NCBI GenBank assembly: GCA_042691655.1
Contig: CP170506.1
Span: forward strand, 4,402,001-4,466,000
Reading direction: 5' to 3'
Length of the DNA stretch: 64,000 nucleotides
From: UBA695 sp042691655
Lineage (GTDB): Bacteria; Verrucomicrobiota; Verrucomicrobiia; Chthoniobacterales; Chthoniobacteraceae
Below are positions 27,205 through 35,907 of this stretch, one piece after another. Made by a program: the position numbers and the translations under genes. How positions within the stretch are numbered: the first letter of the stretch is position 1; each line of letters opens with the position of its first letter. The notes under the pieces are model-generated. The model was not told the origin of the DNA and ran no database searches. It worked only from the letters and a program-made list of their open reading frames with translations.

Positions 27205-28574
27205 CGCGCAGGCTGGATTTTCGGCTTCTTGGTGAGTTTGGCTCTCAATTCGACCAACGAAATGCACGTATCCTGATAGACCGTGCCTCGATGCACCCCT
27301 TTAATGGCGAGTTTTATAGTGGAGACGGGTTTGGTATAGCCGCGCACAAGAATGGGATATGGATCATGAAAGATTTCGTCAGGGATCGCGGCCGTAAATG
27401 TGTATTCCCCGTTTAACGTGATTTCCAATTGCGCCACGCGATTATTCTGCCACCAGAGCTCGTCTTGGTTGCCCTTCCTCATCTCTGGCGCATCATTGAA
27501 AATACTGCTTCCGTTCTTAGCTCCGTAGCCTGGAATGATCAAAATTGCGTCGAGTGGCAATGGCCGTTTCACACGAAACGAAATGTTCTCCCCAATCCCA
27601 TCTCCCTCTACTCCTTCGGACCAAGTGTGGTTCCGGTCCCCGCGCTCTTTGATGTTGTTGACGTCGTAGTGGTGTTCTCCATCCGGCTTTAACGTAGAGC
27701 TGGCAACCGCGTCATAGGCCACATGGACGAGAAAATTCCGGTCATCGTAAAGCATGTATTCGCCCGGAAACTCAGAATGACGGTCAGCGTCTTGCGCATA
27801 GCTTACCGGAAAGAATTCGTAACCGCGGTATACGGTAATCTTAATGTCATCCTGCAGAGTGGGTTTCAAATCCTGGAAATTCCATTCATACCGAGTGTCT
27901 GTGACCTTTGCAAATCGCTGAGTCGGTTTTGCAATCATCACATCATGTGGTTCGGGATGAAGAACATTAACAACCACCTTGCCTTTCCCGATCGCGCCCT
28001 TCCATGTTGCAGCGGGAGAAAGCGCATAGGAAAATACTGCGGCACCGATTTCGCCATGGTCTGAAACGGGCCATGATTTTCTCTCATAGGAAGCCTTGTA
28101 TCGAATGACAACGTCCTGTGTCTGCCCTCCTGAGAAAGGAATTCTGGACTCCTTCCAGGATTTGATGGCTGGCTGGCCTCCAAAAAAATTGACTCCTTGA
28201 GTACTATTCCCGTTCTTCCTTTCCTCTTTATCTACTGCCGCGACAGCTTCCCACTTTAACTCTTTGCCGTCAGCAGTGATGCGGTAATCGTCGAGATCCT
28301 CAGTTGACTTTTCCACAGGGAAAAAGAAGTCCTGTTTAACCCGTGACCCGGTGTTGTGCATTCGGTACCGGACTTCCACGTCGGCGAATTCCTGATGCAA
28401 ATCGATGGTGAGATTTTCCTCCTCGATAGTGACGTCCGTCAAATGGCCTTCGTTGGAGGCTCCCGGGTTTCCCGTGGAAACCACTCCTGTGCGCCATGCG
28501 CCCCCATTCGCCCAAACGGAAGGACCGCACACAACCATGATCCCGATAGCAACCAGCTTCTCGAATGTTTTCAT
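27201..28574 (-). CDS. Secreted NADase-type glycan-binding-domain protein
   Basis: The protein has 457 residues with a signal peptide (LVAIGIMVVCGPSVWA, about 7-22). The N-terminal half (about 40-250) is beta-rich and VIT/DUF4424-like ('VTIEEENLTIDLHQEFADVEV', 'NTGSRVKQDFFFPVE', 'VVIRYKASY'). The C-terminal part (about 330-445) matches the NADase-type glycan-binding fold: 'ILIIPGYGAKNGSSIFN', 'RVAQLEITLNG', 'STIKLAIKGVHRGTVYQDTCIS'. It likely acts outside the cytoplasm. It is the first gene of the operon and overlaps the next start by four bases (ATGA). The ligand is unknown. Confidence 0.7.
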   Translation of the reverse strand: MKTFEKLVAIGIMVVCGPSVWANGGAWRTGVVSTGNPGASNEGHLTDVTIEEENLTIDLHQEFADVEVRYRMHNTGSRVKQDFFFPVEKSTEDLDDYRITADGKELKWEAVAAVDKEERKNGNSTQGVNFFGGQPAIKSWKESRIPFSGGQTQDVVIRYKASYERKSWPVSDHGEIGAAVFSYALSPAATWKGAIGKGKVVVNVLHPEPHDVMIAKPTQRFAKVTDTRYEWNFQDLKPTLQDDIKITVYRGYEFFPVSYAQDADRHSEFPGEYMLYDDRNFLVHVAYDAVASSTLKPDGEHHYDVNNIKERGDRNHTWSEGVEGDGIGENISFRVKRPLPLDAILIIPGYGAKNGSSIFNDAPEMRKGNQDELWWQNNRVAQLEITLNGEYTFTAAIPDEIFHDPYPILVRGYTKPVSTIKLAIKGVHRGTVYQDTCISLVELRAKLTKKPKIQPAR

Positions 28575-28900
28575 TCGCGCAGCATCGTATCACGCCGAAC
28601 CATCTGAAGCGACACCTTTCCCTAACCGCCTAAAACTGCCCGTGAGCATTAGCCAAAGAGAAAGGAGCCGCTGCCCCTCCTCGCAACGTTAGGTCTGTAA
28701 TCCGTCTCGGCGAAGCGTTTCGAGGTTCTGGCGCATATCGAGAAGCGCCGTATGTAGGACCCAATAAACGTGAACTTCAGGAATCACAAGAAGTAATATC
28801 CCTGAGGGCTCCCCGTTTGGCTGTTGGGTTGGTTCAGGAAATCACTGCCATCCTGAAACAATGGACGGAGAGTTAAAAAGCAAGCTGTTCGGCGCTTTGT
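28575..28900. other. Intergenic region without a gene
   Basis: Nothing convincing is coded here. It separates the start of the glycan-binding-protein operon from the stop of the HExxH gene and should carry the operon's promoter, but no clear promoter boxes were picked out. Confidence 0.5.
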
Positions 28901-29758
28901 CTAATCTTCCAGCTTGCGACCTGCGTGGCGAAAGACGAGGCGCCGATGCGCTTTCACACGCCTACGTTGCACATCTTCTGGTTGATTGACGAAGCGCAAA
29001 CGGAATCGCGCAAGTTCAGCTTCCATCTCCGCATCTCGGCAAAGCGCGCAATAAGCTACGGTGCGGTAGAGATTTAGAGAGTGGTAATTTGGATCCTCAA
29101 TGCCTTGCCACTCATCACAAACCGCCAGCAGTTTAAGCCACTCCCTCCGCGCTTTATGAACACGGGCCAGAATTTTCCATACATCTCTATTCGCGCGGTT
29201 TTCGTCCAATAACTGTGATGCAATCGACCATGCCTCGTCGAGCCGTTCGAGATGCACTAACGTGTCTGCGTAACATTCGCAGGCTCCCGGGTGAGAGGGT
29301 TCCTTGGCGAGAATCTTCTCGATGACTTGCAGGCAAGTGTCGTATTCGTCCGCGTAATGGAGTTCCCAAGCGAATGCGAGCCACGAGGCGATGATGTCGG
29401 GGCAATTGGGAAGCTCCGTAACCCATCCCTCAAATGCGGTATGCCCATCGCATGAAAGGCGCGTCATTCCGTTGCGCGTGGTGACACGGGGATCACCGAC
29501 AAAGAATTCAAGGGGCAGGCGCAACCCTCCAAACTGTTTCAACCAATCAAGTAGTGCTTTTACCTGCTGCGGGTAGCTCTTCTCCAGATAGGGAATTACG
29601 ACGTCGCAAACCCATGCGTATTCCATTTTCTCTGCATACCATTCGTTGTGCTCGGTTCTGTCGGCAAGCCAACGTCCGTGTCGGACGCGCTGGGTGTTAT
29701 CATGGTGATGGGCCACTTCATGCATCAACGTGGCAAGGGAGTGGAGAGTAAGCGTCAC
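28901..29758 (-). CDS. HExxH putative metallopeptidase with TPR-like repeats, N-terminus cut by an IS
   Basis: The open frame of 285 residues begins with a GTG at 29758 that lies inside the terminal repeat of the IS4-family element, so the native start has probably been lost. Very near the start is 'LATLMHEVAHHHDN', a zincin HExxH motif. The second half (about 140-270) has helical repeats: 'DTCLQVIEKILAKEPSHPGACECYADTLVHL', 'EAWSIASQLLDENRANRDVWKILARVHKARREW'. Function is unknown. Upstream of the IS, no matching N-terminal fragment was found in the next 300 bases, so it may have been removed with the insertion. Confidence 0.6.
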   Translation of the reverse strand: MTLTLHSLATLMHEVAHHHDNTQRVRHGRWLADRTEHNEWYAEKMEYAWVCDVVIPYLEKSYPQQVKALLDWLKQFGGLRLPLEFFVGDPRVTTRNGMTRLSCDGHTAFEGWVTELPNCPDIIASWLAFAWELHYADEYDTCLQVIEKILAKEPSHPGACECYADTLVHLERLDEAWSIASQLLDENRANRDVWKILARVHKARREWLKLLAVCDEWQGIEDPNYHSLNLYRTVAYCALCRDAEMEAELARFRLRFVNQPEDVQRRRVKAHRRLVFRHAGRKLED

Positions 29759-31332
29759 GCGGAGCTTTCAATTACCCACAAGTTTTAACGATTTTTGAAC
29801 GAAATGTCTGTACATTGATAAACACTTTCTGATGCAAAGCTTGGGATGCAAAACAAGAAGCGATGGAAAGTCACAAAACGTACTCAGTCCTACAAAGAAT
29901 CCTTTTCTGTTTCGCAATGGATCGACGAGGAAGCAGAAGCCTGCAACTTTGGCGATGTGCGCTTGGGGCGTCGATTAAAAACACTGGTTGAAGAGTTGTC
30001 TGGCTGCGTAGGAGGGAGCATCCCCTTTGCGTGTCAGGATTGGGCGAGCACCAAAGCGGCATACCGGTTCTTTTCCAATCCTCGTGTAAGCGAAACCGAT
30101 ATTCTTGGCGGTCATTTTGAATCCACTCGTAATCGCTTCCATGACGTTTGTGGTCCAGCCCTGATCTTGCATGACACAACGGAATTTTCCTATGACCGGG
30201 AAAGCGCTGGAAACATCGGCCTTATTGGAAGCGCCTGCCTGAACGGTGGCAGGCATGGGCGTAAGCGTCGCATCACGGTTCGGGGGTTGCTGATGCATTC
30301 GAGCCTCGCCATCACCCTTGGCGGGCTGCCCCTGGGGTTGACGGCCGTTAAATTCTGGAGCCGCAAGCAGTTCAAAGGAACCAATGCGCTCAAGAGAATA
30401 ATCAATCCCACGCGGGTGCCGATTGAAGAAAAGGAAAGTTACCGCTGGCTGGAAAACGTGCGCCAATCCACGAGCTTCCTTGGCGCGCCCGAGCGTTGCA
30501 TACATATTGGCGACAGGGAAAGCGACATTTACGAATTGTTCTGTGCAGCCCGCGAAGAAGGCACGCACTTTCTGGTGCGAACCTGCGTTAATCGGCTCGC
30601 CGGGGATGGTGGACATACCATTGCCGATGCGATGAAAACCGCCTCCGTTAAGGGAATCCATCGTGTTCAACTTAGAACACAAAATGGCGAAACATCCGAG
30701 GCAGTCTTAGAGATAAAGTATCGTCAAATCCAAGTCTTGCCTCCGATAGGCAAGAAGGCTCGCTACCCGCAACTTCTCTTAAATGTTATCCATGCAAAAG
30801 AAATCGGAGAACCAAAAGAGAGGGAGCCAGTGGACTGGAAACTAGTCACCGATCTGCCCATCGATAGCCTTGCTGCCGCCCTTGAAAAACTCAGGTGGTA
30901 TTCCTTGCGATGGAAGATAGAAGTCTTTCACAAAATATTGAAGTCGGGTTGCAAAGCCGAAGAGTCCAAGCTGCGAACGGCGGAACGATTGGTAAACTTG
31001 ATCGCCCTGCTTTGCATCGTCAGTTGGCGCATCTTTTGGATGACAATGGTCAGTCGAACCCATCCTGAAGCGTCACCGAATCTCGCATTTACCCAGGAAG
31101 AATGCGCTATACTTGACACCCTAATTGTCGATAGAAAAAATGGTTCCACAAAAACTATATTCTCTTACATAAGAAAACTAGCCATGATCGGCGGCTACCT
31201 TGCACGGCGATCCGATCCCCCACCAGGCAATGTAGTCATATGGCGAGGAATGTCCCGTCTGGTGGATATCCAGTTAGGCTTCGAAATGGGAAGAAAACTT
31301 GTGGGTAATTGAAAGCTTCGCGTGACGCTTAC
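29748..31332 (+). mobile_element. IS4-family insertion sequence
   Basis: The ends form an inverted repeat of about 39 bp: GTAAGCGTCACGCG then AGCTTTCAATTACCCACAAG and TTTT at the left (29748-29786), and the reverse complement at the right (31294-31332) with one mismatch. A single transposase gene fills the element. No clear direct target duplication could be recognised outside these ends; the flanks may have been changed by deletion. The left end truncates the HExxH gene. Confidence 0.8.
29846..31312 (+). CDS. IS4-family (Tn5/IS50-like) transposase
   Basis: The protein has 488 residues. An N-terminal DNA-binding domain ('WIDEEAEACNFGDVRLGRRL', typical of Tnp_DNA_bind) is followed by the RNase-H-fold core: first Asp in 'ILHDTTEFSYD', second in 'HIGDRESDIYELF', and the Glu in 'LRWKIEVFHKILKSGCKAEESKL', the Y/R-x-x-E block of the family. 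The length is normal, no frameshift was seen, and the stop lies within the right terminal repeat. It should be a functional transposase. Confidence 0.93.
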   Translation: MQNKKRWKVTKRTQSYKESFSVSQWIDEEAEACNFGDVRLGRRLKTLVEELSGCVGGSIPFACQDWASTKAAYRFFSNPRVSETDILGGHFESTRNRFHDVCGPALILHDTTEFSYDRESAGNIGLIGSACLNGGRHGRKRRITVRGLLMHSSLAITLGGLPLGLTAVKFWSRKQFKGTNALKRIINPTRVPIEEKESYRWLENVRQSTSFLGAPERCIHIGDRESDIYELFCAAREEGTHFLVRTCVNRLAGDGGHTIADAMKTASVKGIHRVQLRTQNGETSEAVLEIKYRQIQVLPPIGKKARYPQLLLNVIHAKEIGEPKEREPVDWKLVTDLPIDSLAAALEKLRWYSLRWKIEVFHKILKSGCKAEESKLRTAERLVNLIALLCIVSWRIFWMTMVSRTHPEASPNLAFTQEECAILDTLIVDRKNGSTKTIFSYIRKLAMIGGYLARRSDPPPGNVVIWRGMSRLVDIQLGFEMGRKLVGN

Positions 31333-31638
31333 CTCCGTTTGGTAACGGGACCCGACTTGATGGGTTTGTAAATAGTCATCGCCCCCCAATTAACATGCGG
31401 CAATTTCCGCATGTTTGACCGCCATTTGACCAATGACTTCAAACCTATTACTCCCGACGCACGCCGGACTTGACTAACAACAATTACGAAACCGCTGACT
31501 GCGGTTTGGTTGTCTGCAAACAGGCCCGTGAAAGCCCTGCAATCCTTCAGTGAAGCAGGTTCTGCCCAGATGTCGCATTATCAGAAATGACCGGCGTTTT
31601 GTTCAAGAGGCTGTCAACCAACAATGTGTAAGAAAAAT
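31333..31638. other. Intergenic region without a gene
   Basis: No coding frame of weight and no RNA gene was recognised. A short hairpin-like stretch (ACCGCTGACTGCGGT) lies near 31490. It separates the right end of the IS4-family element from the stop of the unknown minus-strand gene. Confidence 0.4.
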
Positions 31639-32355
31639 CTAGAGCGGCCCCTTTTTTAGATTCCCCCGAATTCGGATCACCTTTTCAGAGAAGTTCAACG
31701 ATGAACATCTGGTAGGTAGTTTCTCCAAATGGCTGAAGATGTAATGGGCTTGGAACGGTCCACTTTTGCAAAGGAACTGATGAACCCATCTTTCCTCTTC
31801 TTCAGCAAAGTTGATATCGCCTTGGTGTACCTGATCCCAGTCTTCTCGAATCCACTGATTTTGTTTTATTATCGGTACATCAACGAAATCGCCTCGACGG
31901 AGATGGTTTGGCGCGAAAACTTTTCTCGCTCTCTCTAGGTCAAACTGCTCCTCTTTCGTCTGTTGAACCTCTTGTAAGATGGCGTTCTTGGCATCTTTGA
32001 AAAACTTCTCCACGGTGTTTTTCGACTGGAGACCGTGCCACCCGGCATCTGTGAAAATTTTGGCCATCTCTGCATAGGAGTAGGAGCGATAGGGATCGAA
32101 GTATTCGCTGGCGTAAACGCGCCATTGTTGCTCCTCGGCACAACGCAGCAGGTAATCAGCCCTCAAAATCAGATCCTGGTAATAGTCCTCATCCGCGATT
32201 AACTCATCCGGGCGCATTCGCCATGTCGGATGTTTATCTTTGCTAATCGCCAAAACAGCTGCCAGATGGGCTACTTGAAAAGGACGGGGCATCCCAGAGT
32301 CATTCGGGCTCTTCGGATGCTGTGCACGAGGCGCTTTTTTGCGAGGACGGGGCAT
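31639..32355 (-). CDS. Conserved-looking protein of unknown function
   Basis: The protein has 238 residues. A basic Pro/Lys-rich N-terminus (MPRPRKKAPRAQHPK) suggests nucleic-acid contact or disorder. The middle is helical and charged: 'ADEDYYQDLILRADYLLRCAEEQQWRVYASEYFDPY' and 'TVEKFFKDAKNAILQEVQQTKEEQFDLERA'. The 'A..LL..CEE' block weakly resembles one in the gene at 35123-35791 of the neighbouring element, which hints at a mobile-element origin. I do not recognise the family. It stands alone between two insertion sequences. Confidence 0.55.
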   Translation of the reverse strand: MPRPRKKAPRAQHPKSPNDSGMPRPFQVAHLAAVLAISKDKHPTWRMRPDELIADEDYYQDLILRADYLLRCAEEQQWRVYASEYFDPYRSYSYAEMAKIFTDAGWHGLQSKNTVEKFFKDAKNAILQEVQQTKEEQFDLERARKVFAPNHLRRGDFVDVPIIKQNQWIREDWDQVHQGDINFAEEEERWVHQFLCKSGPFQAHYIFSHLEKLPTRCSSLNFSEKVIRIRGNLKKGPL

Positions 32356-32545
32356 GGTCGGAAATGGTGAGATAAATCACTTCCTACATAACGCCTCTGA
32401 ATAAAACCGCCGAGCAAAATTAGGAGTCCAGCGCTTCCCATCAACATCCCCGAACCTCTCTAAACACCACCGAAATAGACGGTGGCGTTGTTACTTTTGT
32501 TGTTACTTTGGGCAAATCAGCACCCCAAATTGGTGTAAGTAGCTG

Positions 32546-33828
32546 GGCTCTCCATCAAAGAATGGGGAGGGAGGTCAAAAGATGAAAGAAAGTGCTAATG
32601 ACCTCACTGCTCAATCGAATCGGAATCAGTGGCTACCAGGTACTATATACCGAAGCCACATTGCCTCTTAAAATCCACGTTAAACCCGAAGCGCGAACCT
32701 CCTCCTGCCCTTGCTGTGGAGGCGGCCGCCTCCACAGCAAAGGCAGGTATCAAAAGCAGGTACGCCACCTCGATCGCTTTGGCGAACCCACCGCTCTGGT
32801 CGTCCATACCCGGCGGTTGCGCTGTTTGGATTGTCGGCACTCCTTTGTTCCACCGCTACCGGGACTTCTCCCCGGACGCCACAGCAGCGAGCCATTCCGC
32901 GAAAGCACTTACCGGGCTCACGACAACGGCATCTGCGTCTCCACTCTGGCCCGCATCCTTCACATCGGCAGCGCCACCATTGAGCGCATCTACCACCAGT
33001 TCACCGAGCGCAAAGCCAAGGAACGAAGCAGTTTGCGCTGCCCCATGGTCCTCGGCATCGACGAGCACACCCTCCACAAGGGCCAACGCTTCGCCACTAC
33101 ATTCGTTGATCTTAAAAACCACCGTGTCTTCAACGTTGTCCCTGGCCGCAGCCCTCGCGAATTGGCCCCATTGGTTGCCCGCCTTCAAGGCCGGGAGCAT
33201 GTCCGCGTGGTCTGTATCGACCTCTCCAGCCCTTACCGCGCCTTGATCCGCAAGTGGTTCCCTAACGCTCGCATCGTCGCCGACCGCTTCCACGTCATCC
33301 GCGTCGTCATCCATCATTTTATGGCCTTGGCACGGCAGATCGCCCCTGACTTGAAAAATAACATCGGCTCTCTTGCCGTCCTCCGCAAAGCCCCAAATAA
33401 GCTAACTGCGGCCCAACACTTGCGCCTCGCGCGGCTTTTCGCCGCCTACCCTGCATTGGAGCCTCTGCACGCCGAAATGCACCACCTGCGCGCTCTCCTC
33501 AACCAGAAGCACAGAAGGCGCCGCGAATGCCGCCCTCTGGCTCAAGAGCTTTTGGGCTTTATCAACCGCCTCACCACCAGCCGCTTCGAGCCCCTCATCA
33601 CTCTGGCCCATACCCTTCGTTCCTGGGCCGAGCCCATCGCCTGCATGTGGCGTTTTACCAGGAACAACGGCATTACAGAGGGCTTCCACCGTAAAATGAA
33701 ACTCATCCAACGCCGCGCTTACGGCTTTAGAAACTTCTCCAACTACCAAATCCGTGTGCTTGCCGCCTGCGGCTAATTAGCACAATATCACCATATCTTC
33801 CTCCCTCCCCATTCTTTGGTGGAGACCC
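32546..33828 (+). mobile_element. ISL3-family insertion sequence with 8-bp target duplication
   Basis: The element is 1,283 bp. Terminal inverted repeats are GGCTCTCCATCAAAGAATGG (left) and GGGTCTCCACCAAAGAATGG (right, reverse complement), continuing GGAGGGAGG at both ends. It is flanked by AGTAGCTG at 32538-32545 and 33829-33836, the 8-bp duplication of this family. The right copy lies only 11 bases from the tRNA-derived attachment repeat at 33848. Confidence 0.92.
32592..33776 (+). CDS. ISL3-family transposase
   Basis: The protein has 394 residues. An N-terminal zinc-binding region (CPCCGGGRLHSKGRY... RRLRCLDCRHSF) is followed by the ISL3 HTH/TetR-like part and the DDE core: 'VLGIDEHTLHKGQRFATTFVDL', 'VVCIDLSSPYRALIRKWFPNARIVADRFHVIR', and the C-terminal 'RNNGITEGFHRKMKLIQRRAYGFRNFSNY' containing the catalytic Glu. 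Ends and length are intact. The zinc-finger coding region contains a 44-bp near-perfect palindrome (32705-32748). Likely functional. Confidence 0.95.
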   Translation: MLMTSLLNRIGISGYQVLYTEATLPLKIHVKPEARTSSCPCCGGGRLHSKGRYQKQVRHLDRFGEPTALVVHTRRLRCLDCRHSFVPPLPGLLPGRHSSEPFRESTYRAHDNGICVSTLARILHIGSATIERIYHQFTERKAKERSSLRCPMVLGIDEHTLHKGQRFATTFVDLKNHRVFNVVPGRSPRELAPLVARLQGREHVRVVCIDLSSPYRALIRKWFPNARIVADRFHVIRVVIHHFMALARQIAPDLKNNIGSLAVLRKAPNKLTAAQHLRLARLFAAYPALEPLHAEMHHLRALLNQKHRRRRECRPLAQELLGFINRLTTSRFEPLITLAHTLRSWAEPIACMWRFTRNNGITEGFHRKMKLIQRRAYGFRNFSNYQIRVLAACG

Positions 33829-33847
33829 AGTAGCTGATTTTGAGGAG

Positions 33848-33877
33848 TGGAGCGGGTAGCGGGAATCGAACCCGCAT
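33848..33877. other. attL: displaced 3' end of tRNA-Gly
   Basis: This 30-bp sequence is identical to 45148-45177, the 3' end of the tRNA-Gly(TCC) gene including the encoded CCA. Only the T-arm and acceptor 3' strand are present here, so it is not a tRNA gene. With the integrase gene starting within 110 bases inward, it marks the left end of an integrated element. Confidence 0.88.
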
Positions 33878-33977
33878 TTCTAACCCGCCCCCTTCAGTAG
33901 CCCGCAAGCCCTGATAAATGCTTGATTCTGGAAAGTGGTGGACAATGGGGGATACTCATAGTATTGCTCATAGTGTT

Positions 33978-35126
33978 ATGGCTGGCCTTTACAAGCAACC
34001 CGGTTCCTCCCGTTGGACGGCAGTTTTCACCAACGCCACCGGCAAACAGATTCGACGCTCTACCAAGAAACGCGACCGCAAGGAAGCAATGAGTGTTGCC
34101 GTTGAGTGGGAGAATGCGGCGAAGGCCGGGAGGGAGGGGCGACTGTTTGAAGCCCAAGCGCGGAAGATCATTTCCGAAATGTTGGAGCAATCCACCGGGC
34201 AATCCTTGGTATTCTACACCAGTCGCGGTTGGCTTAATGAATGGCTTAGTGGCAAGAAGGGAACGACATCGGAGCGCACACGTTTGAAGTATCAGCAGGT
34301 TGCAGACGATTTCCTTGAACACCTAGGCGAGCGTGCGGAGCTTTCATTGAAAGCCGTTTCCGTTTCGGACGTGCGGAGCTTCCGGGATGCTTTGCAGGCA
34401 AAAGGACTTTCCCCGGTTACGGTGAATCTCCTCGCCCGCAAAGTCCTAGCAGCGCCGTTTGAAGCGGCGAAGCGGCTTGGCTATATTGCCGCGAATCCCT
34501 GCGCTGGTGTAGAAGCCCTCAAGGATGGAGTCGCTGTCGAAAAGGATGCCTTCACCGATGCGCAACTCAAAGCACTTGTAGATGCAGCGGAGGGCGACTG
34601 GAAGGGCTTCATCTTATGCGGGGCGACAACAGGCTTGCGCATGGGCGATATTGCGCGCCTTTGCTGGGAGAACATCGACGCTCAGACCGGCTTTTTCCAC
34701 GTCCGAGCATCCAAGACGGGCACGATGGTTCATTCTCCGATCCTCCCCGATATGCTCAACTGGCTCGACACCCAGCCCCAAGGCATCGGCAAAGCACCGC
34801 TCTTTCCCTCGCTGGCAAAACAGTCAGGCACGGGGCGCAATGGCCTTTCTGAGCAATTCAAGCGAATCATGGTAGCGGCGGGGATCAAAGGCCGCGTATT
34901 GCGCTCAGGTAAAGGAGAAGGACGCACTACCAACAGCCTTTCTTTCCACTCCCTACGGCACACCTTCAACAGCACTCTCGCCAATGCGGGCGTGGCGCAG
35001 GAAATCCGCCAGAAGCTCACGGGCCACTCTAGCGCGGCCATGAACGACCGCTATACCCACCACGAATTGGAGACACTACGCGCCGCCGTCGCCAAGATGC
35101 CAGCAATCGGAGGTAGCGGGAAGTGA
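33978..35126 (+). CDS. int: Tyrosine recombinase (integrase) of the tRNA-Gly element
   Basis: The protein has 382 residues from the ATG at 33978 (MAGLYKQPGSSRW), a common way for such integrases to begin; the frame is open back to an ATG at 33918. It has an N-terminal arm-binding-like region, a core-binding SAM-like domain (about 75-170), and a catalytic domain (about 180-370) with all key residues: Arg in 'ATTGLRMGDIARL', Lys in 'ASKTGTM', His-x-x-Arg in 'FHSLRHTFNS', His in 'LTGHSSAAM', Tyr in 'NDRYTHHE'. It cuts and joins the 30-bp att sequence at the tRNA 3' end. The stop overlaps the next start (GTGA). Confidence 0.93.
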   Translation: MAGLYKQPGSSRWTAVFTNATGKQIRRSTKKRDRKEAMSVAVEWENAAKAGREGRLFEAQARKIISEMLEQSTGQSLVFYTSRGWLNEWLSGKKGTTSERTRLKYQQVADDFLEHLGERAELSLKAVSVSDVRSFRDALQAKGLSPVTVNLLARKVLAAPFEAAKRLGYIAANPCAGVEALKDGVAVEKDAFTDAQLKALVDAAEGDWKGFILCGATTGLRMGDIARLCWENIDAQTGFFHVRASKTGTMVHSPILPDMLNWLDTQPQGIGKAPLFPSLAKQSGTGRNGLSEQFKRIMVAAGIKGRVLRSGKGEGRTTNSLSFHSLRHTFNSTLANAGVAQEIRQKLTGHSSAAMNDRYTHHELETLRAAVAKMPAIGGSGK

Positions 35127-35791
35127 ACACACCAAGAATTATGGAAAAACAACCCCTCCCTTGTGACGCTGGACTTTCAAAAGAAGAAATCGAATTTGTG
35201 GATAAGGCACACAATAGGCTAGGCGGTGTTGGACGTTTCACGAAAACTTACCCGCTGGAATTGCTGGCAGCTACGGCATCGCGATTACTTGAAGGCGAGG
35301 AATACGAGGACGCTGTGTTCCGTGCTGCGTGGCTACTGAAAACCTGTGAGGAATTTCTAGAACATGCATCCAAAAACAAAGCGCATATTGAAGAATCCGC
35401 GAAGCAAACCAAGGCAAAGATAGCCGAGTCGCGGACATCAAAGCGTATTCCGTTTAGTTCCGCGCTAGAGAAAATTTACAAGCGTTCTAAACGTTATCTC
35501 AATCTTGACGCCCACCGTGCATTTATCGGGTATAAATTTAAGGAGACTGGTGATTATCAATATTCAGCGGAGTTTATTGCTCAGGATGAAGACCAAGGCT
35601 TTCTTCCTTCGGAAGTGGAGAGGCTGCGAGGGGAATACGAGGCAATCCCCTCGGGTAAATGGCGGGCAATTATGATCGAATACAATCGTCATAAAACACC
35701 CTTGGAAGAAAACGCTTGGTCAGCCCCAAAAAAGGCATCAACTGGCAAACGGCAGCAAGCCACTGGCAAAAAGCAGCCAACCGGGAAGTGA
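35123..35791 (+). CDS. Element-borne protein of unknown function
   Basis: The protein has 222 residues from a GTG that overlaps the integrase stop by four bases, so the two are translationally coupled. It is helical and charged: 'LELLAATASRLLEGEEYEDAVFRAAWLLKTCEEFLE'. A Lys/Thr/Gln-rich tail (TGKRQQATGKKQPTGK) is made of a short tandem repeat (ACTGGCAAA...CAGC in DNA). No known domain was recognised. Coupling to the integrase suggests a role in element maintenance; this is inference. Confidence 0.6.
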   Translation: MNTPRIMEKQPLPCDAGLSKEEIEFVDKAHNRLGGVGRFTKTYPLELLAATASRLLEGEEYEDAVFRAAWLLKTCEEFLEHASKNKAHIEESAKQTKAKIAESRTSKRIPFSSALEKIYKRSKRYLNLDAHRAFIGYKFKETGDYQYSAEFIAQDEDQGFLPSEVERLRGEYEAIPSGKWRAIMIEYNRHKTPLEENAWSAPKKASTGKRQQATGKKQPTGK

Positions 35792-35792
35792 C

Positions 35793-35854
35793 CGTTGGCA
35801 GTTTTGCGGTATCCGTTGGCAGAAAGTGGTGATTTTCGGGGGCTGCGTTGGCAG
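35793..35854 (+). repeat. Three direct repeats CGTTGGCAG before the HTH gene
   Basis: CGTTGGCAG occurs at 35793-35801, 35814-35822 and 35846-35854, the first and third followed by TTTT. They lie between two genes of the element, just ahead of the excisionase-like gene and the replication ATPase. They could be iteron-like initiator sites or operators. Related ACTGGCAAA units occur at the end of the preceding gene. Confidence 0.45.
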
Positions 35855-35907
35855 TTTTTGGTGGGCCGTTTCAGAGAATTGGCGAGTGCCGTTTGTAGTA
35901 TTCATTT

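Noticed and set aside
29735..31345. Target-site duplication of the IS4-family element
   Set aside because: The bases just outside the 39-bp terminal repeats do not form a direct repeat of 9-13 bp; the matching outer sequence is inverted, so belongs to the repeat itself.
33848..33877. A second tRNA-Gly gene
   Set aside because: Only the 3' 30 bases are present; no anticodon or D-arm precedes them.
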